Shown here: piece by piece, positions 1 to 8,196 of the stretch
Position numbering within the stretch: position 1 is the stretch's first letter
Layout: each line of letters begins with the position of its first letter
Source: JALHNI01 sp965229305
GTDB taxonomy: Bacteria; Acidobacteriota; Terriglobia; Bryobacterales; Bryobacteraceae
NCBI GenBank assembly: GCA_965229305.1
Contig: CBDDIZ010000037.1
Location: forward strand, 186,001 to 250,000
Direction of reading: 5' to 3'
DNA length: 64,000 bases
Made by a program: the position numbers and the translations under genes
Notes under the pieces: model-generated
Databases searched by the model: none
What the model saw: the letters and a program-made list of their open reading frames with translations, nothing else
What the model was told of the DNA's origin: nothing

Positions 1-159
1 GGCCGACGTGATGCGGGCTTTGATGCCATACATGATGCTGGCGTCAATCCCCAAACCCACCACCGGAATCGTAATGGTCAAGGCGATCGTCGTCAGAATG
101 AGCGCGAAGCCTTTCTCACGGGCCTCGGCAGAGCGGAAGCGTTGGAAGCGATGGTGCAT
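1..159 (-). CDS. TadG-like pilus assembly protein (3' truncated by window edge)
   Basis: The frame is open from an ATG at 159 to the window edge and gives 53 residues. A basic N-terminus (MHHRFQRFRS) is followed by one hydrophobic helix (about residues 18-38, ALILTTIALTITIPVVGLGID), the usual start of TadG proteins, which anchor one helix in the inner membrane and often carry a periplasmic VWA domain. It lies 25 nt downstream of a TadE-like gene on the same strand, so the three minus-strand genes look like the end of a Flp/Tad pilus operon. The C-terminus is outside the window, so the family call rests on the N-terminus and context. Confidence 0.6.
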   Translation of the reverse strand, partial: MHHRFQRFRSAEAREKGFALILTTIALTITIPVVGLGIDASIMYGIKARITSA

Positions 160-184
160 GGCTACTGTCCTGTTCTTTTTTTCG

Positions 185-835
185 TTAGTAGATCGTGCGT
201 GCATAAACACCCGTGTTGGTCATCCAACCGGGCAGGTCATAGTCGGGAGAGCTGAAGTACACCTCAGTGACGTAGGCGATCTCGCTGGTGTTGAGCGTGA
301 TGACGCTGTCGAAGTTGGTGGCCCGCAAGGCGGTGTTGGTCAGGTAGTTTGACGCGGCCACGGTTCCATCGGTGCCGATGAGGTTCGATGGCGGCTGGCC
401 GAAGTCGCTGGTGCGCAGCGACGTGTTGCCGAAGCGGTAGCGATGCTTGATCACCGGAACGCCCCGGTTGGTGCAGGCGCTGCCAGTGAGACCCGCCCCC
501 GTGCAATCGGCATCGGAGGGGATCATCACCTGCGAGACGATCACCACGCCGCGTCCGTTCGGATCCGGGTCATAGCTGGCGTTCAGCTTCATGCCCAGGC
601 CTTCGGTGAGCCGGACGATCAGCCGCTGGTTCTGCTGAATCGAGAAGTCGATCTGTCGGACATACATCAGGCCCGTGCTGCGGGAGACCTGCGTCACCTG
701 CATGTTGCGGGTGAGGTTCATCCCGATCGAAAACAGGCCCAGCAGGAGCGGGGTGAGAAAGCTCAGGCACAAAGCGAACTCCACCAGGGTGTTGCCGCTC
801 TCGCCGCCTTTGCGATTCCGTCGTGCCATTCTCAT
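185..835 (-). CDS. TadE-like pilus/pseudopilin assembly protein
   Basis: This 216-residue protein has a basic head followed by a type IV pilin-like helix: GNTLVEFALCLSFLTPLLLG, with the Glu of the TadE family (about residue 19). The rest is a periplasmic domain with Cys residues near the middle. TadE/TadF minor pseudopilins act in Flp pilus biogenesis at the inner membrane. A Shine-Dalgarno-like GGGAGG lies about 8 nt before the ATG at 835; an in-frame ATG at 829 is an alternative. It sits 20 nt after another TadE-like gene and 25 nt before a TadG-like gene, which fits one transcript. Confidence 0.75.
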   Translation of the reverse strand: MRMARRNRKGGESGNTLVEFALCLSFLTPLLLGLFSIGMNLTRNMQVTQVSRSTGLMYVRQIDFSIQQNQRLIVRLTEGLGMKLNASYDPDPNGRGVVIVSQVMIPSDADCTGAGLTGSACTNRGVPVIKHRYRFGNTSLRTSDFGQPPSNLIGTDGTVAASNYLTNTALRATNFDSVITLNTSEIAYVTEVYFSSPDYDLPGWMTNTGVYARTIY

Positions 836-855
836 TGTTGCCGCCTCCCTTTCTC

Positions 856-1362
856 CTATCGCGCCGGTACCAACGTGCCCGGGGGCAAGGTTTCCATGCG
901 GTCCGAAGCCCTTACGCTGATCTGCAGCGGGGTTCCGCTACGCATCAGCGGCGCAATCCAATACCACGTGTAGTTCTCGACGGCCACTTCCACCACGTTT
1001 CCCGGCGCATTCGCGTTGGTGTACGAGAGCGTATTCGGATCGTAGTAGCGAATGCAAATCTTGCAGGGATTCTCGCTGCCGTTCACCGAGCTCAGAAAGC
1101 CCAGCGAATTGTTCTTCACCACCTGCCTGATCGACGTGTCGTGGCTCATGCCCGCCATCGTCTGGTAGGTGATCGCGTAGCGCAGGCCCTCGCGCACCGC
1201 GTGCTGGAGCGTGCTGCGGGTCATGATCACCATGGAATAATCGAAGATGGCGACAATCATGGCCATCAAGGGGACGAAGACAAAGGCCGCTTCAACGAAA
1301 GAACTTCCTCGACGTCCCGGGCGGTGGCGGTGCAATTTCGATGTAACGCTGGTCATGGACAT
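856..1362 (-). CDS. TadE-like pilus/pseudopilin assembly protein
   Basis: About 168 residues. The N-terminal helix follows the TadE pattern, with RRGSSFVEAAFVFVPLMAMI and a Glu at the expected place after the basic stretch, followed by a periplasmic domain containing a CKIC pair. The frame is open further upstream to 1647, but the TadE signature begins only after the Met pair at 1362/1356. AGGG close to both ATGs does not decide between them. It is the first gene of the minus-strand Tad cluster; its promoter should lie in 1363-1581, shared with the divergent transporter gene. Confidence 0.7.
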   Translation of the reverse strand: MSMTSVTSKLHRHRPGRRGSSFVEAAFVFVPLMAMIVAIFDYSMVIMTRSTLQHAVREGLRYAITYQTMAGMSHDTSIRQVVKNNSLGFLSSVNGSENPCKICIRYYDPNTLSYTNANAPGNVVEVAVENYTWYWIAPLMRSGTPLQISVRASDRMETLPPGTLVPAR

Positions 1363-1581
1363 CCCTGTGCCAAGTTCCTGGTTTCCCAGGTACCCATAGA
1401 CTAGATCTCGACGGTCGAGCCGCAAAGAGAGAAAAGTCCCGGTACTTCTTGCGCTGGAATAGTACCTTTTGATTGGTACTTTGGTCCCGGAACCCTTAGA
1501 GCCGATTCCGCTATGATGGAGGCTCGGAATGCTTATCGGCAGGAGTCCAAGTTTGCCCCTACAAATTCGCGGAGTTGCCGT

Positions 1582-2024
1582 ATGAGCCATCGCCGGAAGA
1601 ATCTCATCCTGGTTCTCGCTTGCACGGTGCTCGGCGCGGGGGCCCAAGTCTTTTTCAAGCTCGCGGGTGCCGCCCTCGGACCCTCACCTTCCCCGGTGCA
1701 GATGCTCACCTGTCCTGCCGCTGATCGCCGGCTACATTCTCTACGGCTTTAGTACCGTCCTGCTGAGCTTCGCTCTTCGCCACGACGAATTGTCCAGCAT
1801 GTACCCGATCATCTCCCTGACCTACGTCTGGGTCATGTTCCTGTCCGTCTGGGTCTTTCGGGAAGCGTTAAATCCCTTTAAGGGTGGTGGGCGTGGCCGT
1901 GATCATGCTTGGGGTCGCGGTGTTGGGACTCAAAGAGAGCCACAAGTCTCCTCCCGCTTCGCCAGTTTCAGGAATTCCTCCCACGGCGGATGAACTGGCC
2001 ACGCTGACAAAGGGCGGTCAGTAA
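1582..2024 (+). pseudogene. Small DMT/EamA-like transporter, two apparent frameshifts
   Basis: Three overlapping frames together encode one four-helix transporter of about 146 residues. Frame 1 from the ATG at 1582 gives the first helix (NLILVLACTVLGAGAQVFFK). Near 1710-1720 the homology moves to frame 2 (VLPLIAGYILYGFSTVLLSF, LSSMYPIISLTYVWVMFLS). Near 1880-1890 it moves to frame 3 (VVGVAVIMLGVAVLGLK) and ends at TAA 2022-2024. Each change needs removal of one base. The reconstructed chain parallels the intact neighbour at 2027 (LSSMYPIISLTYVW versus LSVLYPMVSMSYLW), which fits a two-subunit small transporter of the ArnE/ArnF or SMR type. The gene is either decayed or contains two sequencing errors. 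Confidence 0.65.
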
Positions 2025-2026
2025 GC

Positions 2027-2389
2027 TTGAACACCCCTCCTCTTTCGATCATGCTCGTGGTGATCGCTTCGCTGATCGGCTCGTTTGGCGCGGTGTTTTT
2101 GAAGGCCGGCTCCAAGCATCTCCGGGGCGAATTGAAGTCGCTGCTCACCAACTATCGCCTCGCGATCGGCGGTCTGCTGTTTGTGATTTCGTCTCTGTTT
2201 TTTGTGCGAGCGGTCAGTCAGCCGGGCGCTGAGCTCAGCGTCCTCTACCCCATGGTGTCCATGAGCTACCTCTGGGCGATGCTTTGGTCCCGACTTTTCT
2301 TTGGGGAGCCCTTCACCCGTCATAAGTTCGCCGGCCTGGGCTTGATCCTGCTCGGCATCGCCATTCTCCAGTTCGGCAAGCAAGCTTAG
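2027..2389 (+). CDS. Small DMT/EamA-like (SMR-type) membrane transporter
   Basis: This 120-residue protein has four predicted transmembrane helices and the G-x-x-x-x-K helix-1 pattern (SFGAVFLKAG) seen in EamA/SMR proteins. The start is taken as TTG 2027, two bases after the upstream stop; an ATG at 2051 is an alternative that would shorten the first helix. It is similar to the frameshifted gene just upstream, so the two probably evolved as partner subunits of a heterodimer, as in ArnE/ArnF-type undecaprenyl-phosphate-sugar flippases. Substrate is not deducible. The following gene encodes a GT-C-like enzyme, which makes lipid-linked sugar transport plausible (inference). Confidence 0.7.
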   Translation: MNTPPLSIMLVVIASLIGSFGAVFLKAGSKHLRGELKSLLTNYRLAIGGLLFVISSLFFVRAVSQPGAELSVLYPMVSMSYLWAMLWSRLFFGEPFTRHKFAGLGLILLGIAILQFGKQA

Positions 2390-2504
2390 GTCCTCAATCT
2401 GTTGCGTTTTGCTCCACTTGGGGGCTGTGGTGTGTCCGGAACCCCTCAAAAAAACCAGAAAATCGTCTATTTCTGAAAAGGTTACTCGTTTCCTGTAAAA
2501 AAAA

Positions 2505-2533
2505 TTGACCAGCGCCGAAATTTACCCTACAAT
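2505..2533 (+). promoter_or_regulatory. Sigma70-type promoter upstream of the GT-C-like gene
   Basis: TTGACC at 2505-2510 and TACAAT at 2528-2533 are separated by exactly 17 nt, five of six matches to each consensus hexamer. An A-tract lies just upstream of the -35 (2497-2504). Initiation would be expected near 2540, about 35 nt before the ATG at 2575. It is the best-matched conventional promoter I found in the window. Confidence 0.65.
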
Positions 2534-2574
2534 CCTGTTCAACGGTTGGGACGGGGTAAGTAACGGGATGGTGA

Positions 2575-3816
2575 ATGATGCGGGGCTTCGATAAGCGAGT
2601 CGCCGTTTGCTTGGTCCTCTTGGCTTGGGTGGCCTACGGATCAACGGCGAATCTGGCACTCATATCTGACGATTACGTCTATCTGATGAAGGCACGGGAG
2701 TACGGCGCACCTTCTCAACTCGGCGCGTTGTTCGCCGATGAACTTTATCGCTCTCGTGCCACCACCATCTGGATTACGCGCTTTATTGACCATTTCTTCG
2801 GCTTGAGCGCAGCTCCGTATAACTTCATTTCCATCGCCATTCACGCCCTGAATGTCGTGCTGGTGTACGGACTCGGACGGTGGCGCGTGATCGGCTATCC
2901 GGTCGCCTTCGCCGCCGCGGCGTTCTTTGCCGTTGCGGAGCGTCCCCATGAGGCCGTGATGTGGTTCTCCGCCCTGCCGGACCTGCTCGCCTTTACCTTC
3001 TCCCTGACGGCCGTTCACGGCTATCTCGGCTGGCTGGAGGGCCGCTCTCCTTGGTCCCTCCGGTCGCTGTCCGGGGTGGTGGCAAGCTTCGTCCTCGGGC
3101 TCCTATCGAAAGAATCCGCCGCGTCGATGCTGGCGTTCTTTGTGCTCGTTCTGCTGCTGGATCCGCGCAGCCGTTGGCGCCATTGGGCCCCCCTCGTCCC
3201 GCTGACCGCCGTCACCGGGGCTTACGCCGCGCTGATTTTTGCCGCCAGCCGCAATCATCTCCATCTAAACGACGGCACATTCGTTTTGGGCTGGCACGTA
3301 ATTCCCGTTGTGCTCAACTCGGCCGCCCGCCTGTTCTGGGTTTGGGGTCTCGCTGCCGCCGCTCTGTTCGCGATGCTGCGCCCGCGCGTCGCTGATGTCA
3401 AGCCGGTTGCCTTCGGCCTTCTCTGGATCGTGCCTGCGCTGGCTCCATACAGCTTTCTTTCCTATCAGGGTTCCGTCCCTAGCCGCCACACCTACATTGC
3501 CAACCTCGGCATCGCACTGCTCGTCGGGGCCGCCGGGTACCTCGCTTGGCGACGCTGGCGCAAGGACCGTATCTGGGCGGTCGGTTTACTCGCGGCGGCC
3601 ATGCTGATCCACAACACGGGCTATATCTGGCTGGTAAAGAAGCCCGCCTTCATCGAGCGGGCACAATACACCGAAAGGTTGCTGGAAGAGGCGGCGCACA
3701 ATCCGGCCACGCCTTTGCATATCTCCAAGCGCACCTTCCCCTTCAATGTGGAGTTGGCGCATGATGTCATTCTGCTCCGCACGGGGCAGGATCGGACGGT
3801 CGTTCTCGAACAGTGA
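2575..3816 (+). CDS. GT-C-like multi-pass membrane protein (possible glycosyltransferase)
   Basis: A 413-residue protein with about 10 hydrophobic segments. After the first helix it has an acidic loop motif, SDDYVYL, in the position where GT-C glycosyltransferases carry their catalytic Asp pair. A later stretch, ERPHEAVMWFSALPDLL, resembles the HP-x-x-EAVAWIS-x-R-D-L pattern common in TMTC/PMT-like GT-C enzymes. It would act in the inner membrane with a polyprenyl-phosphate sugar donor; donor and acceptor are unknown. ATG at 2575 or 2578. A good promoter sits at 2505-2533. No terminator was seen before murB. Confidence 0.55.
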   Translation: MMRGFDKRVAVCLVLLAWVAYGSTANLALISDDYVYLMKAREYGAPSQLGALFADELYRSRATTIWITRFIDHFFGLSAAPYNFISIAIHALNVVLVYGLGRWRVIGYPVAFAAAAFFAVAERPHEAVMWFSALPDLLAFTFSLTAVHGYLGWLEGRSPWSLRSLSGVVASFVLGLLSKESAASMLAFFVLVLLLDPRSRWRHWAPLVPLTAVTGAYAALIFAASRNHLHLNDGTFVLGWHVIPVVLNSAARLFWVWGLAAAALFAMLRPRVADVKPVAFGLLWIVPALAPYSFLSYQGSVPSRHTYIANLGIALLVGAAGYLAWRRWRKDRIWAVGLLAAAMLIHNTGYIWLVKKPAFIERAQYTERLLEEAAHNPATPLHISKRTFPFNVELAHDVILLRTGQDRTVVLEQ

Positions 3817-3930
3817 TGCGCTTCCGCACACTGTGCGCCAACGAACACTAAATCTTTGCAAACAAAAATATTTCTCGAGGGAACAAAACGATCGTCTCCG
3901 TCGTCCGTATTAATAACAACAAAGGCAGAC

Positions 3931-3976
3931 CGTCTCCGCGCGACCCTTTCCCCAACAACACAATCGCGCGGAGACG
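3931..3976. repeat. Perfect 13-bp inverted repeat upstream of murB
   Basis: CGTCTCCGCGCGA at 3931-3943 is repeated exactly in reverse complement at 3964-3976 with a 20-nt loop. It lies between the GT-C-like gene (stop 3816) and the murB start (4003 or 4012). No T-tract follows on the plus strand, so it does not look like an ordinary intrinsic terminator. It could form a stable hairpin in the murB leader or bind a dimeric regulator. Confidence 0.6.
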
Positions 3977-4002
3977 CCTTCTCCACTGCCATAATCGACT
4001 CT

Positions 4003-4992
4003 ATGGATGTCATGGGCGAGCCGTCGCTTGCCAGCGCCTTAACGCGCATTCCTCACCTACAGCTTTTCCCTTTTGAACCTCTCTCCCGCCATACGCGTTT
4101 CGCCCTCGGCGGCCCGGCCCGCTTGCTGGTCGACGTAGCCACCATCCCCGCCCTTTCCGCCGCCCTCGACGTCCTGCGTGAGAGCCGGCACCCGTTTCTG
4201 CTGATCGGGGGCGGGACCAATCTAGTCGTTTCCGACCATGGGTTCGACGGCATTGTTTTGCGCTACCGAGCGGAGAATCTGGAACTCGACGGCCCCACGA
4301 TCACCGCGGGTGCCGGACTCGACCTCGAAGCGCTCGTGGATGCCTCCGTGCGCGCCGGACTCGCCGGTATGGAAGCCCTCAAGCGCATTCCCGGTTGGGT
4401 GGGCGCGGCAATCTACGGTCATGCCGGCGCTTACGGACAGCAGATTTCCGATTGCCTCGTGTCGGTGACCGTTCATGACGGCGTGTCCGTGCGTACCTTG
4501 AGCCGTGAAGCTTGCGAGTTTCGCTACCGCACCAGCCTCTTCAAGCAACACCGTGATTGGGTGATTCTCGAGGCGAAATTCCAAATGAGCCTCGGGGACG
4601 CGTCGGCGCTCGCCGCGCGGGCCGAGGAAATCCGCACAGTTCGCGACGAGAAGTTCCCGCCCACTCTGCGTTGTGCGGGTTCCACCTTCAAGAACTGCCT
4701 CTTGGCCGATTTGCCCGCTACCGTCCAGGAACGTGTGCCGGGCGGGATGGTGAAGGGTGGAAAGGTGCCCGCAGCTTGGTTCCTGGAGCAGGTGGGCGCC
4801 AAAGGCATGCGCCGTGGAGGAATCCATGTGGCCGATTACCACGCCAACCTGTTGTTCAACGATGGCCAGGGTCGTGCCACCGAGTTGATCGCGCTCATTG
4901 ACCACTTGAAACAGTTGGTTTATCGCGAGTTTACAGTTCTGCTTGAAGAGGAAGTGCAGTACGTCGGCTTCCCGGATCGGATCAGCTATTGA
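4003..4992 (+). CDS. murB: UDP-N-acetylenolpyruvoylglucosamine reductase
   Basis: MurB reduces UDP-GlcNAc-enolpyruvate to UDP-MurNAc in cytoplasmic peptidoglycan precursor synthesis, using FAD and NADPH. The FAD-binding part shows LSRHTRFALGGPARLLV and LIGGGTNLVVSD; the substrate domain shows IPGWVGAAIYGHAGAYG, CEFRYRTSLFK, the catalytic Ser region AGSTFKN, and the C-terminal GGIHVADYHANLLFN. From ATG 4003 it has 329 residues. The frame is open back to 3856, but those residues are unlike MurB. ATG 4012 is equally possible and no clear ribosome site decides. The gene is not in a mur/fts cluster here. Confidence 0.92.
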   Translation: MDVMGEPSLASALTRIPHLQLFPFEPLSRHTRFALGGPARLLVDVATIPALSAALDVLRESRHPFLLIGGGTNLVVSDHGFDGIVLRYRAENLELDGPTITAGAGLDLEALVDASVRAGLAGMEALKRIPGWVGAAIYGHAGAYGQQISDCLVSVTVHDGVSVRTLSREACEFRYRTSLFKQHRDWVILEAKFQMSLGDASALAARAEEIRTVRDEKFPPTLRCAGSTFKNCLLADLPATVQERVPGGMVKGGKVPAAWFLEQVGAKGMRRGGIHVADYHANLLFNDGQGRATELIALIDHLKQLVYREFTVLLEEEVQYVGFPDRISY

Positions 4993-5121
4993 TCCGATGT
5001 CAGACAAATAAAAGGCGAAACTGGGACGCCGGTTACCATTCGCGTCGATTTCTTCCCCTTTCAACCTCCGGTGATTCGCAACCTTGCCCCGGCTGTGTTT
5101 CAATTGAAGCTTAGGTTTTCT

Positions 5122-6156
5122 ATGGCGTTACGCAAATTCCGGCCAAAGCGCGCTCTCAAAGGGGCTTGGCGTTTTGCCCGTGAGCTGGGCTTAGTGGCAA
5201 AAGGCTTGGCTTCAACGGACCACGTGGTTCAGGCGCACATCATCCCGATGCGCAAATGCAACCTCGATTGCGGCTACTGTAACGAATATGACGATGTCTC
5301 GAAGCCGGTCCCGTTGGCGACCATGCTGGAGCGGGTGGATCATCTGGCCCGTTTGGGCGCCACGTTGATCACCATTTCCGGTGGCGAACCGCTCCTGCAC
5401 CCCGACCTCGACGACATCATCCGCCGCATCCGTTCTCACGGCATCATCACCGGGATGATCACCAACGGTTATCTGCTGGTTCCCGCCCGCATCCAGCGCC
5501 TTAACGACGCCGGCCTCGATCACCTCCAGATCTCCATCGACAACATCAACCCCGACGAAGTTTCGAAGAAGAGCCTCAAGGTGCTCGACAAGAAGCTACA
5601 GATGCTGGCTGAACACGCCGACTTCCACGTCAACATCAATTCCGTGGTCGGCGGCGGCGTGCGTAATCCCGAAGACGCTTACGTCATTGCCACCCGCGCC
5701 ATTGAGTACGGTCTCAGTTCTACGGTCGGCATCATTCACGACGGTCATGGTCAACTCCGAGCGCTGCCTGAGCATGTCCGCGAAGTCTTCTTCCGTATTC
5801 GCAAGCTGCAGAAGCGCAGCTACGCGCGGCTCAACCACTTCCAGGAAGCCATCGCCCTTGGACGTCCGAACAACTGGCGCTGCCGCGCCGGGGCGCGCTA
5901 CCTGTACATTTGCGAAGAGGGCCTGGTGCACTTCTGCTCGCAGCAGCGGGGCCATCCCGGAGTCCCGATCGCCGAGTACACGATCAACGACATTCGCCGC
6001 GAGTACCTGACCGAAAAGGCTTGCGCGCCGAACTGCACGATCTCCTGCGTCCACCAAACGTCGCTCATGGATTTCTGGCGCGATCCGCAAACGATTCCGG
6101 CTCCGCATCTGGAGAAGTCTGAGCCGTTGATCCAAATTCAAACCGCCGGCCACTAA
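5122..6156 (+). CDS. Radical SAM protein with Cys-rich C-terminus
   Basis: A 344-residue enzyme (from ATG 5122; GTG 5071 would add 17 residues). PMRKCNLDCGYCNEYDD carries the CxxxCxxC [4Fe-4S] site, and ISGGEPLLHPDL is the SAM-binding GGEP motif. Near the C-terminus, the Cys residues in WRCRAG, YICEEG, HFCSQQ and CAPNCTISC suggest auxiliary cluster ligands, as in SPASM/twitch proteins. The substrate is unknown. It is followed 1 nt later by a Gfo/Idh oxidoreductase, so the two are probably co-translated and may act in one pathway (inference). MurB lies 130 nt upstream. Confidence 0.75.
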   Translation: MALRKFRPKRALKGAWRFARELGLVAKGLASTDHVVQAHIIPMRKCNLDCGYCNEYDDVSKPVPLATMLERVDHLARLGATLITISGGEPLLHPDLDDIIRRIRSHGIITGMITNGYLLVPARIQRLNDAGLDHLQISIDNINPDEVSKKSLKVLDKKLQMLAEHADFHVNINSVVGGGVRNPEDAYVIATRAIEYGLSSTVGIIHDGHGQLRALPEHVREVFFRIRKLQKRSYARLNHFQEAIALGRPNNWRCRAGARYLYICEEGLVHFCSQQRGHPGVPIAEYTINDIRREYLTEKACAPNCTISCVHQTSLMDFWRDPQTIPAPHLEKSEPLIQIQTAGH

Positions 6157-6157
6157 G

Positions 6158-7084
6158 TTGACCAAGCCCCGCATTGCTGTCATCGGCGCCGGTCAGTTCG
6201 GTCAACACCATGTCCGGCACCTAAAGGCGCATGAGGGCTTTCACTTGGTTGGTGTGGCGGACCCGCAGTCCCCGCTCGCGACCGTTGCTGACTACCGCGA
6301 GCTCATCGGCCAAATCGACTGTGCCGTCGTCGCCGCTCCTTCGAGCCTGCACGCCGAGATCGGATCCCAACTGCTCGCTGCGGGCATCGACGTTCTAATG
6401 GAGAAGCCGCTCGCCGAAGATGGCCCCGGCGCCCAACGCCTCGTTGACCTGGCCACGGAGCACGGCCGCATTCTTCAGGTGGGCCACCTCGAACGCTTTA
6501 ACCCGGCGGTTGAAGCCCTGATGGGCAAGATCAAGCTGCCGCTCTTCTTCGAAGTCCACCGCCTCAGCGCGTTCTCGCCTCGCAGTCTCGACATCGACGT
6601 GGTGCTGGATCTGATGGTTCACGACCTCGATCTTCTGCTCGCCTTTACCGGCCAACTCCCCACCGCCATCCACGCGGCCGGGATCCGTGTCCTCAGCCAG
6701 AAGGTCGATATCGCCAACGTCCGCCTGGAGTTCGCTACCGGCTGCGTCGCCAATCTCACGGCCAGTCGCGTCTCTACCGAGCAGGTGCGAAAGCTGCGCA
6801 TGTTCCAGCCGCACGAATATCATTCGCTCGATTTTGCGAAGCAGGAACTGTTTTCCATCCAGGCCGGCGGCCCGCTCGGCTTCCAGTTCGATCACGCCGC
6901 CCTCACCAAGCGTGATGCTTTGGCTGCTGAGCTCGATGAATTCGCCGTATGCGTCGCCACGCGCCGTGCTCCGCGGGCCGACGGCGCTGCGGGCTTACGT
7001 GCCTTAACTCTCGCCCTGGCGATCATTGATAAGATTGAGGCACACGCCCGGCTCGTCGAGGCGACGCTGGCCGCGCAGAAGTAA
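6158..7084 (+). CDS. Gfo/Idh/MocA oxidoreductase, possibly GnnA-like
   Basis: A 308-residue NAD(P)-dependent sugar dehydrogenase with a Rossmann motif at the N-terminus (IAVIGAGQFGQHH), the catalytic EKP (LMEKPLAEDG), and GHLERFNPA. The stretches VVLDLMVHDLDLLL and CVANLTASRVS followed by RKLRMFQ resemble the subgroup found beside lipid A genes (GnnA, UDP-GlcNAc 3-dehydrogenase), though the lpx genes here lie about 19 kb away and no GnnB-type aminotransferase is in the window. The start is TTG 6158, 1 nt after the radical SAM stop. Family is secure; the GnnA assignment is a guess. Confidence 0.8.
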   Translation: MTKPRIAVIGAGQFGQHHVRHLKAHEGFHLVGVADPQSPLATVADYRELIGQIDCAVVAAPSSLHAEIGSQLLAAGIDVLMEKPLAEDGPGAQRLVDLATEHGRILQVGHLERFNPAVEALMGKIKLPLFFEVHRLSAFSPRSLDIDVVLDLMVHDLDLLLAFTGQLPTAIHAAGIRVLSQKVDIANVRLEFATGCVANLTASRVSTEQVRKLRMFQPHEYHSLDFAKQELFSIQAGGPLGFQFDHAALTKRDALAAELDEFAVCVATRRAPRADGAAGLRALTLALAIIDKIEAHARLVEATLAAQK

Positions 7085-7113
7085 CAAAGCGGCATGTCCG
7101 CACGTCGAACACC

Positions 7114-8196
7114 TTGTTGCCGCCGTCCACCTCCGAATCCGCCCCGCCCAGCGTCGACTTCCTCATCGACTGGGATCAGGAACAGGAACGGCGCCCACTG
7201 TGGCAGCCCGCCCTCCTGTCGATTCTGGCGCACCTTTTCCTCTTCATCTTCTTCCGCGCGCTCCCTGATTTGCCGGTCCGTCAATTCAACCTTCCTGGCC
7301 CGACGGTGGCCGAACTCAAGCCCCGCGTCACGCCCTTGGTGATGCCTTCGGACCTGCTCACTCAGAAAGCGCCCAACCAAAAGAAGCCCAGCAAGGAAAT
7401 CGACCTCGAAGGCTTGGTGGCTCGCAAGACCGAACAGTCCTTACAGAAGAACGGATCTGTCCCGCGCCCCGCTCCCCGCCCGCTCTCGCTACCCGGCCCG
7501 GAACGCGCGCAGGTTCAGGCTCCGCCGAAGATTATGGCCCCCGCCCCGGAAATTGCCACTCGCACTCAGGGTGCTTTGCCACAGTTGGGAAACTCTCTCG
7601 AGGGCATTAAAGCTGCGCCCCCGCCGGTTGAGCCGGAGAAAAAACCGAAGCTGACGTTTGAAAGCGTCGGCGCCAACGTGTCCGGCGGAAGCGGCGCCAG
7701 CAACGGCGTGAAGATCCAGGCTCCTAAATCTTCCATCGAAGAAGCCGTCCGCGCGGCAGCCCGGAATCAGGCCACCGGCGGCGTAGTGATCTCCGATGCG
7801 GGTGACATTGGCGGCATGGCTCCCGCTCCGAACACGGCTCCGTCCTCCGGCAAGACGGGCTCGCAAATCGAACTCCTTAGCGACCCCCAAGGCGTCGATT
7901 TCCGGCCGTATCTGATTCAGGTTCTGGCGGCGGTTCGGCGCAACTGGTTCGCTGTGATTCCGGAAAGTGCCCGCCTCGGCGGCCGCCCTGGCCGCGTGGC
8001 GGTCCAGTTCGCGATCAGCAAGAATGGCGCGGTCCCCAAGCTGGTGATTGCCAGCGGATCCGGAGTCGAGTCGTTTGACCGCGCGGCCGTGGCCGGCATC
8101 AGCGCCTCGAACCCGTTCCCGCCATTGCCTGGCGCCTTTCGCGGCGACCAGATTCGCCTGCAGTTAGTCTTCAGCTACAACACGCCGGCGCGCTGA
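7114..8196 (+). CDS. TonB-like energy transducer
   Basis: A 360-residue protein with a short cytoplasmic head, one transmembrane helix (about residues 30-50, PALLSILAHLFLFIFFRALP), a long Pro/Ala/Lys-rich periplasmic linker, and a C-terminal TonB domain (VLAAVRRNWFAVIPESA, VAVQFAISKNGAVPKL, ASNPFPPLP). TonB proteins pass proton-motive energy to outer-membrane receptors; the Oar-like receptor at 39721 is a possible client. The start is uncertain: TTG 7114 (or 7117) is the only early start in frame, about 30 nt after the previous gene. The 3' end overlaps the convergent gene at 8175 by 22 nt. Confidence 0.78.
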   Translation: MLPPSTSESAPPSVDFLIDWDQEQERRPLWQPALLSILAHLFLFIFFRALPDLPVRQFNLPGPTVAELKPRVTPLVMPSDLLTQKAPNQKKPSKEIDLEGLVARKTEQSLQKNGSVPRPAPRPLSLPGPERAQVQAPPKIMAPAPEIATRTQGALPQLGNSLEGIKAAPPPVEPEKKPKLTFESVGANVSGGSGASNGVKIQAPKSSIEEAVRAAARNQATGGVVISDAGDIGGMAPAPNTAPSSGKTGSQIELLSDPQGVDFRPYLIQVLAAVRRNWFAVIPESARLGGRPGRVAVQFAISKNGAVPKLVIASGSGVESFDRAAVAGISASNPFPPLPGAFRGDQIRLQLVFSYNTPAR

